Made by a program: the position numbers and the translations under genes. A DNA stretch of 10,707 bases from an uncultured Agathobaculum sp. (lineage in GTDB: Bacteria > Bacillota > Clostridia > Oscillospirales > Butyricicoccaceae), in the NCBI GenBank assembly GCA_944376955.1, contig CALWEB010000109.1, positions 1-10,707 on the forward strand, given 5' to 3'. Positions 1 through 6,536 of the stretch are shown here, in pieces; position 1 is the first letter of the stretch, and each line of letters begins with the position of its first letter. The notes below the pieces were generated by a model, which ran no database searches, was not told where the DNA came from, and worked only from the letters and a program-made list of their open reading frames with translations.

Positions 1-2426
1 TGGACGCGGCGACCTACGCCATCGACAAGCTGTACTCCTACCGTGTGCCGGACGAGCTGCGGGAACAGGTGCAAATCGGCACCCGTGTTCTCGTGCCGTT
101 CGGCTTTGGCAATAAACGGGCGGAAGCAGTGGTACTGGCGTTCCGGGAGGATGCCGGTGGGCATAAGCTTAAGCCGGTGATCGAAGTGCTGGACGATACG
201 CCGATTTTGACCGCGCAGCAGCTCAAACTCGCCGCGTGGATGCGGGAGCGGCTGTACTGCACGTTTTTCGACTGTGTGCATGTTATGCTGCCTGCGGGAC
301 TGTGGTTCAAGCGGAACGAGACCTATACCCTCGCCCCGGGCGCCGACCTTGCTGATTTGCAGCAGCGGGAGGGGGATGCCGGGCGCGTGATGCAGCTGTT
401 TGATCAGCCGGGGCAGACACTCGCGGTATCCGATATCCGGCAGCGGCTGGGCGGGAAAAGCGTCACCCGTGTGCTGGATGCACTGACCGGTGAGGGTGTG
501 CTGGTGTATCACAGCAATACCGTGCAAAAATCCGGCGATAAGACCGAGAAAATGCTCGCGCTTGACATGGAGGCGGGCGAGGCAATGGCGCGCATCGGTC
601 GCCGCAGCCCCGCACGGATGGATGTGGTCTCGGTGCTGGCTGACGGCGGCTGGATGAGCCAGAAAGAGCTGGTTTATATGACCGGCGTCTCGGACGCAGC
701 GCTGCGCGATATGGTGAAAAAAGGGATGCTGCGCGCGCGGCAGGAGGAACGATTGCGCACACCGGACTTTTCCGAGGTGCCGCCCGCACCGCCCCCGGTG
801 CTCAGCGCGGCGCAGCAGCAAGCCTACGACGGCCTGGCCGCCCTGATGGACGAGGATGCGCCGCGTGCAGCGCTGCTGTTTGGAGTGACCGGCAGCGGCA
901 AAACGCAGGTGTACCTTAAACTGATCGCGCACGCGCTCGAGCAAGGAAAGAGTGCCATCGTTTTGGTGCCTGAGATCGGCCTGACGCCGCAGGTGATGCG
1001 GCAGTTTGCCGCGCAATTTGGCGACACGGTCGCTGTGCTGCATTCCGCGCTGTCAGCCGGGGAACGGTATGACAGCTTCAAAAAGATCAAATCCGGCCGC
1101 GCGCGCGTCGTCATCGGCACGCGTTCGGCAGTGTTTGCGCCGGTCGAGCGCCTTGGGGTGCTTATTCTCGACGAGGAGCAGGACGGCGCGTATCAATCCG
1201 AGCAGTCCCCACGCTACCATGCGCGCGACGTGGCGAAATACCGTGCCGCGCACGAAAACGCGCTGCTGGTGCTCGGCTCTGCAACCCCTTCGGTCGAGAC
1301 GTATTACGGGGCCAAACAGGGCAAATATCCGGTGTTTGCGCTCACCGAGCGCTTTTTGGGCACCAGCCTGCCCGAGGTGCAGATCGCAGACCTGCGCGGA
1401 CAGACGCGCGAGGGGCGTAGCGGTGTGATCGGGCAGCAGCTGGAAAGTGAGCTGATCGACACACTGAACAAGGGGAAACAGGCGATCTTGTTCCTCAACC
1501 GGCGTGGCAACAGCCGCGTGATCGGCTGTGCGCTGTGCGGCTGGGTGCCCGAATGCCCGTCCTGTTCGACCAGCATGACCTATCACTCGGCGTCTGGTCG
1601 CGCGATGTGCCACTATTGCGGCGCATCGGTCAAGATCACGGGCACCTGCCCGGTCTGCGGGGGCACCAGCCTGTTTACCGAAACGCCCGGCACGCAGAAG
1701 GTCGAACAGGAACTGCACGAAAAATTCCCGTCCGCACGTGTGCTGCGTATGGACGCGGACACCATGGCCACCAAGGGTGCGCATGAAAAGCTGCTGTCGC
1801 AGTTCGCCAAGGGCGGCGCGGACATCCTGCTTGGCACCCAGATGGTGACCAAGGGGCTGGATTTCGAGAATGTCACGCTCGTGGGTGTGCTGGACGCCGA
1901 CCAAAGCCTGTATGCGCAGGACTACCGCGCGCGTGAGCGCACCTTTTCGCTCATCACACAGGTGGTTGGGCGCGCGGGGCGGCGGTTTGACACGGGCAAG
2001 GCGGTGATCCAGACGTACAGCCCGGCGCATCCGGTCATTCTGACGGCTGCGCGGCAGGATTACGAAGCGTTTTTTGAGCGCGAGATGGAAACGCGGCAGG
2101 CGCTGCAGTGTCCGCCGGTCTGCGACCTGACCGTGCTGACCGCGGTGGGCGAGGTCGAGCAGCAGGTGCTGGCGAGCCTGCTTGCGCTCAAAACCCGGCT
2201 GCAAAGCCTGATGGAAGGCCAGTATGCGGACGTGAAAGCGCCCGTGCTCGGCCCGGCGGCGGCGCAGGTGGTCAAGGTGATGGGGCGATACCGCTACCAT
2301 CTGACCATGCGGGCGCACAATACCGCACGCTGGCGGTCGCTGATTGCCGGCGTGCTGCGGGAGTTTGCGCTGGACAGCAAGAACCGCGGAATTACTTTAT
2401 TTTCGGATGCCAATCCTGATTTATAA
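1..2426 (+). CDS. priA: Primosomal replication restart helicase PriA (5' end cut by window edge)
   Basis: PriA is a 3'-to-5' superfamily 2 DNA helicase that recognises abandoned replication forks and reloads the replicative helicase. The reading frame is already open at base 3, and its first residues (DAATYAIDKLYSYRVP) are typical of the PriA N-terminal 3'-DNA-binding domain, so only about ten residues are missing. The GTG at 45 is an internal valine codon, not the start. Numbering visible residues from base 3 (807 in total), the order is: 3'-binding domain 1 to about 110, winged-helix region about 120-260, Walker A GVTGSGKT at 294-301, the motif II box DEEQ at 390-393, and a zinc-binding insertion with four CxxC pairs (C509/512, 518/521, 536/539, 549/552). 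Helicase motif VI QVVGRAGR is at 653-660, followed by the C-terminal domain. The length agrees with the roughly 800 residues of Firmicutes PriA. Motif II ends in Gln rather than the His of E. coli DEEH. The gene reads into the downstream cluster, 14 bases before the next ATG. Confidence 0.97.
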   Translation, partial: DAATYAIDKLYSYRVPDELREQVQIGTRVLVPFGFGNKRAEAVVLAFREDAGGHKLKPVIEVLDDTPILTAQQLKLAAWMRERLYCTFFDCVHVMLPAGLWFKRNETYTLAPGADLADLQQREGDAGRVMQLFDQPGQTLAVSDIRQRLGGKSVTRVLDALTGEGVLVYHSNTVQKSGDKTEKMLALDMEAGEAMARIGRRSPARMDVVSVLADGGWMSQKELVYMTGVSDAALRDMVKKGMLRARQEERLRTPDFSEVPPAPPPVLSAAQQQAYDGLAALMDEDAPRAALLFGVTGSGKTQVYLKLIAHALEQGKSAIVLVPEIGLTPQVMRQFAAQFGDTVAVLHSALSAGERYDSFKKIKSGRARVVIGTRSAVFAPVERLGVLILDEEQDGAYQSEQSPRYHARDVAKYRAAHENALLVLGSATPSVETYYGAKQGKYPVFALTERFLGTSLPEVQIADLRGQTREGRSGVIGQQLESELIDTLNKGKQAILFLNRRGNSRVIGCALCGWVPECPSCSTSMTYHSASGRAMCHYCGASVKITGTCPVCGGTSLFTETPGTQKVEQELHEKFPSARVLRMDADTMATKGAHEKLLSQFAKGGADILLGTQMVTKGLDFENVTLVGVLDADQSLYAQDYRARERTFSLITQVVGRAGRRFDTGKAVIQTYSPAHPVILTAARQDYEAFFEREMETRQALQCPPVCDLTVLTAVGEVEQQVLASLLALKTRLQSLMEGQYADVKAPVLGPAAAQVVKVMGRYRYHLTMRAHNTARWRSLIAGVLREFALDSKNRGITLFSDANPDL

Positions 2427-2440
2427 GGCGTGGGAGAGAT

Positions 2441-3049
2441 ATGGAAGGACAATTTGTGATCCGGCGGGCGGCGGCAGGCGATGCGGCTGCACTGCTGGAG
2501 ATTTACCGGCCGTTTATTACAGATACGGTCGTTACATTTGAATACACAGTGCCAACGGCGGAGGAATTTGCCGCGCGCATCACGGACACGCTGACCGACT
2601 TTCCCTATCTTGTCTGTGAGCGGGACGGCGTGCCGGTCGGCTATGCGTATGCACACCATATCCGCGAGCGCGCGGCCTACGACTGGGCAGTGGAGCTGTC
2701 GATCTACCTGGTGCCTGCGGCGCAGGGGCAGGGCATCGGCACGGTGCTATATCGGTGCCTGATCGACCTGTTGGAGCGACAGAATGTACGTATTCTATAC
2801 GGCTGCGTCACGCTGCCGAACGAAGGCAGCCGCCGCCTGCACGAAAAGCTGGGCTTTGTACTCACGGGCGTGTGGCACGGTTCGGGCTGGAAGTTCGATG
2901 GCTGGCACGACGTGGGCTGGTTTGAAAAACGGTTGGGCGGTGATGCACCCGCGCAGCCGGTTGTGCCGTTTGCGGCACTGGAAGAAGAAAAAATACAGGA
3001 ATGTTTGCGCCGGTATACGGCAATGCTGAATGATGGAGGACTGAACTGA
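2441..3049 (+). CDS. GNAT acetyltransferase, phosphinothricin N-acetyltransferase-like
   Basis: This is a 202-residue GNAT-fold N-acetyltransferase of the PAT/Bar/MddA type, which moves acetyl from acetyl-CoA to a small amine, often an amino-acid analogue such as phosphinothricin or methionine sulfoximine. Visible features are an N-terminal IRRAAAGDAAALLEIY helix, the TFEY segment at 32-35, RERAAYDWAVELSIYL around 75-90 with E85 at the usual catalytic glutamate position, the acetyl-CoA loop QGQGIG at 95-100, and NEGSRRLHEKLGF at 127-139 with H134. The domain ends near 166. A tail of about 35 residues, rich in Ala/Pro and then Glu/Lys/Arg, follows and is not part of the usual fold. The substrate cannot be read from the sequence. 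The ATG at 2441 has only a close GGGAG in front. A GTG at 2456, preceded by AAGGA six bases away, is a credible alternative start that removes five residues. The stop lies one base before def, so the two are probably co-translated. Confidence 0.88.
   Translation: MEGQFVIRRAAAGDAAALLEIYRPFITDTVVTFEYTVPTAEEFAARITDTLTDFPYLVCERDGVPVGYAYAHHIRERAAYDWAVELSIYLVPAAQGQGIGTVLYRCLIDLLERQNVRILYGCVTLPNEGSRRLHEKLGFVLTGVWHGSGWKFDGWHDVGWFEKRLGGDAPAQPVVPFAALEEEKIQECLRRYTAMLNDGGLN
2444..2458 (+). promoter_or_regulatory. Possible ribosome binding site for an alternative GTG start of the GNAT gene
   Basis: GGAAGGA at 2444-2450 region (AAGGA core 2445-2449) sits six bases before an in-frame GTG at 2456. This spacing is better than that of GGGAG (2432-2436) before the ATG at 2441, which leaves only four bases. 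The shorter protein would begin (M)IRRAAAGDA, a common GNAT N-terminus. Which start is used cannot be settled here. Confidence 0.35.
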
Positions 3050-3050
3050 C

Positions 3051-3551
3051 ATGGCACTTCGTAAAATCCTGACACAGGGCGATGAGCAGCTTTTGAAGCA
3101 CAGCCGCAAGGTGGAAAAATTCGACGCGCGTCTGCATACCCTGCTGGACGACATGCGTGAGACGCTCGAAAACTCGGGCGGCGTGGGGCTTGCCGCACCG
3201 CAGGTCGGCGTATTGCGCCGCGTGGTCGTGCTGCTGGACGTCAACACCGAGCCGGAGGAGATGGTCGAACTGATCAACCCTGAGGTGATCGAGACGCGCG
3301 GCGCAGAGCGCGTGGTCGAGGGCTGCCTGTCCGTGCCGGGCGTATACGGTTACGTCACCCGTCCGACGTGGGCGAAAATCCGTGCGCAGGATCGGGACGG
3401 CAACTGGTTTGAGCGCGAGGGCGAAGGCATTGTCGCGCAGTGCTTCTGCCACGAGACCGAGCATCTCGATGGACACCTGTTCACGGAAAAGGTCGAGGAG
3501 TATGTCGATCCCGAAGACCTCGAGCGGGATGATGAGGGCGACGCGGAATGA
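3051..3551 (+). CDS. def: Peptide deformylase
   Basis: Peptide deformylase is a cytoplasmic metallo-hydrolase that removes the formyl group from the N-terminal Met of nascent chains at the ribosome exit. The 166-residue product carries all three family motifs: GVGLAAPQ at 44-51, EGCLS at 90-94, and HETEH at 134-138. Cys92, His134 and His138 are the metal ligands and Glu135 is the catalytic base. Motif 3 reads CHETEHL, so the residue before the first His is Cys instead of the commoner Gln and the usual HExDH Asp is Glu. Cys before the His is, from memory, frequent in clostridial deformylases. The length matches the family (E. coli 169). GGAGG at 3035-3039 lies 11 bases upstream of the ATG. The stop overlaps the fmt start in ATGA, so deformylation and formylation enzymes are translationally coupled. 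Confidence 0.97.
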   Translation: MALRKILTQGDEQLLKHSRKVEKFDARLHTLLDDMRETLENSGGVGLAAPQVGVLRRVVVLLDVNTEPEEMVELINPEVIETRGAERVVEGCLSVPGVYGYVTRPTWAKIRAQDRDGNWFEREGEGIVAQCFCHETEHLDGHLFTEKVEEYVDPEDLERDDEGDAE

Positions 3552-4480
3552 GGATTGTCTTTATGGGCACGCCGGATTTCGCCGTGCCGAGTTTGCAGGC
3601 GCTGATTGACGCAGGGCATGAGGTGTGTGCGGTGTATACCCAGCCCGACAAGCCGCAGGGCCGCAAGCAGGTGCTAACGCCGCCGCCGGTGAAAACGCTG
3701 GCGCTGGAGCACAACATTCCGGTTTATCAGCCGCAGACGCTCAAAAACGAGGACGCACAGGCCCAGCTGCGTGCGCTCGCGCCAGAAGTGATCATCGTCG
3801 TGGCGTACGGAAAACTGCTGCCGAGGGCGGTGCTCGACATCCCGCCGCGCGGGTGCATCAACGTACACGGCTCTCTGCTGCCGCGCTGGCGCGGTGCCGC
3901 GCCCATCCAGTGGTCGGTGATCGCGGGGGATAAAAAGGCGGGCGTGACGACCATGCAGATGGCCGAGGGGCTGGACACCGGCGATATGCTGCTGACATAT
4001 GAAACCGAAGTCGGCGCGCGGGAGACCGCAGGCGAACTGTTTGACCGGCTTGCGCAGGCGGGGGCGGAACTTCTGGTGCGCACGCTCGTCCAACTGGATA
4101 CGATCACACCCACCCCACAGGACGACAGCCAAAGCTGCTACGCGCATATGCTGGATAAGCAGATGGCGGTGATCGACTGGTCGAAGTCCGCGCACGAGAT
4201 CGACTGCTTGATCCGCGGGCTCAACCCGTGGCCGGTCGCGCTGACCACGCTTCACGGCGCGCGGCTCAAAGTTTATCCCGCGCAGCCGGTGGATGGCAAG
4301 GGGCAGCCGGGCGAAGTGCTGGTGGGCGATGCGAAAAAGGGGCTTGTGGTTGCGTGCGGCGCGGGGGCGCTGGCGCTCGAAGAGATTCAGCTGGTCGGTG
4401 GCAAGCGCATGAAGAGCGCAGATTTTCTGCGCGGCCATGCGGTGGAGAAAGGAACCGTTTTAGGCGAATCAAAGGAGTAA
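3548..4480 (+). CDS. fmt: Methionyl-tRNA formyltransferase
   Basis: Fmt transfers a formyl group from 10-formyltetrahydrofolate to Met-tRNA(fMet), making the bacterial initiator tRNA. The 310-residue protein opens with RIVFMGTPDFAVPSL, the family signature of the Rossmann-like formyltransferase domain. The catalytic triad is visible as N105 and H107 in INVHGSLLPRWRGAAPI and D143 in GLDTGD. The loop SLLPRWRGAAP (109-119), involved in tRNA acceptor recognition in E. coli Fmt, is intact. From about 205 the C-terminal OB-like tRNA-binding domain follows (INPWP-type segment GLNPWPVALT, then LKVYPAQPV). The length agrees with E. coli Fmt (315). The ATG overlaps the def stop, and GAGGG at 3534-3538 precedes it. 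It is paired with def here as in many bacteria. Confidence 0.98.
   Translation: MRIVFMGTPDFAVPSLQALIDAGHEVCAVYTQPDKPQGRKQVLTPPPVKTLALEHNIPVYQPQTLKNEDAQAQLRALAPEVIIVVAYGKLLPRAVLDIPPRGCINVHGSLLPRWRGAAPIQWSVIAGDKKAGVTTMQMAEGLDTGDMLLTYETEVGARETAGELFDRLAQAGAELLVRTLVQLDTITPTPQDDSQSCYAHMLDKQMAVIDWSKSAHEIDCLIRGLNPWPVALTTLHGARLKVYPAQPVDGKGQPGEVLVGDAKKGLVVACGAGALALEEIQLVGGKRMKSADFLRGHAVEKGTVLGESKE
4471..4477 (+). promoter_or_regulatory. Strong ribosome binding site of the YugP-like peptidase gene
   Basis: AAAGGAG lies inside the last codons of fmt, six bases before the ATG at 4484. It is the best Shine-Dalgarno match in the window. It fixes the start and suggests efficient independent initiation on this cistron rather than mere read-through from fmt. 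Confidence 0.7.
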
Positions 4481-4483
4481 ACT

Positions 4484-5191
4484 ATGCCTTATTTTGGTTA
4501 TTACGGCATCGACATGTATTATATCGTGCTGGTTGTTCCGTGTATCATTCTTGCCTTTTGGGCGCAGAGCAAGGTTAAAAGTACGTTTGGCCGGTACTCG
4601 CAGGTGCTTAACCGCCGCGGCATGAGCGGCGCGCAGGCTGCGGATGCCGTGCTGCGGGCGAACGGCGTGACCGGTGTGCGTATTGAGCGCGTGTCCGGCA
4701 GGCTCACCGACCATTTTGACCCGCGCGCGAACGTCATCCGGTTGTCGGATGCGGTGTATGACTCGACTTCGGTCGCGTCGGTCGGCGTGGCCGCGCATGA
4801 GGCGGGACACGCGGTACAGCACGCGGTCGGCTATTTCCCGATCCGGTTACGTTCGGCCATCATCCCGCTCACACAGTTCGGTTCGATGGCGGCGTTCCCG
4901 CTCATTCTGCTCGGTATTTTGTTCAATTCCGAGTCGTTTATCAACATCGGCATCCTCGCGTTTGCGCTTTCAACCGTGTTCCAGCTGGTGACCCTGCCGG
5001 TCGAACTGGACGCATCACGCCGTGCGCTGGCAGCCATCCGGGAGCGCAACCTGCTGTATGAAGACGAATACCCGATGGCGAAAAAGACGCTGACCGCGGC
5101 TGCAATGACTTATGTCGCGGCGCTGGCCGTATCGCTCGCTCAGCTGCTGCGACTGCTGCTGATTTTTGGAGGACGGAGACGAGATGACTGA
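4484..5191 (+). CDS. YugP-type membrane zinc metallopeptidase (Zn_peptidase_2 family)
   Basis: This is a predicted integral-membrane neutral zinc protease of the Bacillus YugP family, with unknown physiological substrate. Of 235 residues, hydrophobic segments are seen at about 12-27, 134-147, 152-172 and 206-228. The zinc motif HEAGH at 105-109 lies in VGVAAHEAGHAVQH, and a conserved downstream PVELDAS around 172-178 probably supplies the third ligand (E174, by analogy with M48-like peptidases). The length agrees with YugP (about 225). The segment between the first helix and HEAGH is soluble (residues 30-100); its side of the membrane is uncertain. It starts three bases after fmt and overlaps rsmB by 8 bases. 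A membrane protease among translation genes is a recurrent clostridial arrangement but has no accepted explanation. The family call is firm; the function is not known. Confidence 0.92.
   Translation: MPYFGYYGIDMYYIVLVVPCIILAFWAQSKVKSTFGRYSQVLNRRGMSGAQAADAVLRANGVTGVRIERVSGRLTDHFDPRANVIRLSDAVYDSTSVASVGVAAHEAGHAVQHAVGYFPIRLRSAIIPLTQFGSMAAFPLILLGILFNSESFINIGILAFALSTVFQLVTLPVELDASRRALAAIRERNLLYEDEYPMAKKTLTAAAMTYVAALAVSLAQLLRLLLIFGGRRRDD
5168..5186 (+). promoter_or_regulatory. Translation start region of rsmB: choice of ATG 5184 over TTG 5166
   Basis: The longest open frame begins at a TTG at 5166, but that TTG overlaps the GGAGG at 5168-5172 and has no site of its own. GGAG at 5175-5178 (spacing five) and the GGAGG (spacing eleven) both serve the ATG at 5184. 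The extra residues from TTG would be an acidic EDGDE peptide foreign to the family. I therefore take 5184, which overlaps the upstream stop by 8 bases. Confidence 0.7.
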
Positions 5192-6536
5192 CAAATGCCC
5201 GCGCACAGCGCGCGAAGCTGCAGCTTTTGCGTTGTTCGCGATGGAGGAGGACGGCGCGTGGTCGGACGGTGCGCTGCACCAGTGTCTAGCCCGCGCTGCA
5301 CTGGAAAGCCGCGACGCGGCGCTGGCCTCCCGGCTGGTGTACGGCACGGTGCAGAACGAAACGCTGCTCGACTGGTACCTGCGGCATTTTTCCAGCGTGC
5401 GGCTGAAAAAGATTGCGCCGCGCGTGCGCATCTGCCTTCGCATGGGGCTGTATCAGCTGATTTTGATGGACAAAATCCCATCGCACGCCGCGGTTGCGGA
5501 GACGGTGGAACTGGTGCGGCGGTATTGCCGCGCGGACGGGCGCAAGGTTTCGTTTGCCAACGCCGTGCTGCGGCACGCAGCGGATGCCGTAGCAAACGGC
5601 AGCCTGCCCGTGCTGGATTGCCCGGATAAGGAAAGCTACTATGCGCTCAAATACAGTCACCCCGAATGGCTGGTGCGGCTGTGGTCGGTGCAGTTCGGAC
5701 AGAAAATGGCTGAAAAACTGTGTCAGGCGGATAACGCGGACACGCCGGTGTCCGTGCGCGTGAATTTACGCAAAACCACGTCCGAGGCCGCGCGCACGGC
5801 GCTCGAAAGTGCGGGTATGACCGTGCAGCAGCATCCGGCATTTGACGATATCCTGCTTTGCACCGGCGGCGATGTTGCGGCAACGCCCGCCTTTCAAGCG
5901 GGCGAAATCACCGTGCAGGACGCGGCGAGCGCACTCGCGGCGGCGGTGGCCGCCCCAAAACCGGGCGACACGGTACTCGACTGCTGCGCCGCGCCCGGCG
6001 GCAAGAGTTTTGCCATGGCCGGACGGATGCAGGGGCGCGGCAGCGTGACTTCGTGCGATATTTATGAACATAAGCTCGCCCGCATCCGGGAGGGGGCGGA
6101 GCGGCTGGGGCTGACGAACATCCGCACCGCCTTGCAGGACGCATCCGCGCCGCGGGAGGAATGGATAAACACGGCGGACGTCGTGCTGTGTGACGTGCCG
6201 TGCTCGGGACTGGGCATCATCCGAAAGAAACCTGAAATCCGCTACAAAGACCCGGCGGAGCTGGAAAACCTGCCCGCTTTGCAGGCGAAAATCCTGCAAA
6301 ACTGCGCGCAGTACGTCAAACCCGGCGGCACACTGGTCTATTCGACTTGCACGATTTTGCAGCGCGAAAACGAGGACGTGGTGCGTGCGTTCCTTGCCGC
6401 AAACCCGTCGTTTGAGCCCATGCCGTGGGAGCACAAGGCGTGCGGCGCACGAGAGGACGGCATGGTAACGTTGCTGCCGCCTGTACATCAGACCGATGGC
6501 TTTTTTATCGCCAAGATGAGGAAGAAAAGCACATGA
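5184..6536 (+). CDS. rsmB: 16S rRNA (cytosine-C5) methyltransferase RsmB (Sun/Fmu family)
   Basis: RsmB methylates C967 (E. coli numbering) of 16S rRNA using S-adenosylmethionine. The 450-residue product has a NusB-like RNA-binding domain at about 8-135 (AREAAAFALFAME through SFANAVLRHA). This is followed by a linker and a Rossmann methyltransferase. The SAM-binding motif CAAPGGK begins at C268. Motif IV DVPCSG has D337 and C340, and motif VI YSTCT has C389. The two cysteines are the pair used by RNA m5C methyltransferases: the motif VI Cys attacks C6 of the base, and the motif IV Cys helps product release. The NusB domain separates RsmB from RsmF and other m5C enzymes. The length agrees with B. 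subtilis and E. coli RsmB (about 430-450). The stop overlaps the rlmN start in ATGA, so two rRNA methyltransferases are coupled. Confidence 0.95.
   Translation: MTDKCPRTAREAAAFALFAMEEDGAWSDGALHQCLARAALESRDAALASRLVYGTVQNETLLDWYLRHFSSVRLKKIAPRVRICLRMGLYQLILMDKIPSHAAVAETVELVRRYCRADGRKVSFANAVLRHAADAVANGSLPVLDCPDKESYYALKYSHPEWLVRLWSVQFGQKMAEKLCQADNADTPVSVRVNLRKTTSEAARTALESAGMTVQQHPAFDDILLCTGGDVAATPAFQAGEITVQDAASALAAAVAAPKPGDTVLDCCAAPGGKSFAMAGRMQGRGSVTSCDIYEHKLARIREGAERLGLTNIRTALQDASAPREEWINTADVVLCDVPCSGLGIIRKKPEIRYKDPAELENLPALQAKILQNCAQYVKPGGTLVYSTCTILQRENEDVVRAFLAANPSFEPMPWEHKACGAREDGMVTLLPPVHQTDGFFIAKMRKKST

Noticed and set aside
45..47. GTG at 45 as the start of priA
   Set aside because: The frame continues upstream to the window edge with conserved PriA N-terminal residues, so this is an internal Val codon.
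1053..2318. Long minus-strand open frame (421 codons) opposite priA
   Set aside because: Shadow of priA: low-complexity Arg/His/Ala composition, no domain, no ribosome binding site noted.
2391..2440. AT-rich end of priA as a terminator or promoter for the GNAT gene
   Set aside because: No stem precedes the T-rich bases, and TTATAA at 2421-2426 has only a poor -35 at the right distance.
4494..4522. TTGGTT, 17 bases, TATTAT promoter-like pair at the start of the YugP-like gene
   Set aside because: The -35 matches only three of six and the AT-rich bases are explained by a run of Tyr, Phe and Ile codons; no gap or hairpin supports it.
6425..6532. N-terminal extension of RlmN from a GTG inside rsmB
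   Set aside because: The added 36 residues are an out-of-frame reading of rsmB; ATG 6533 has a good site and the family N-terminus.
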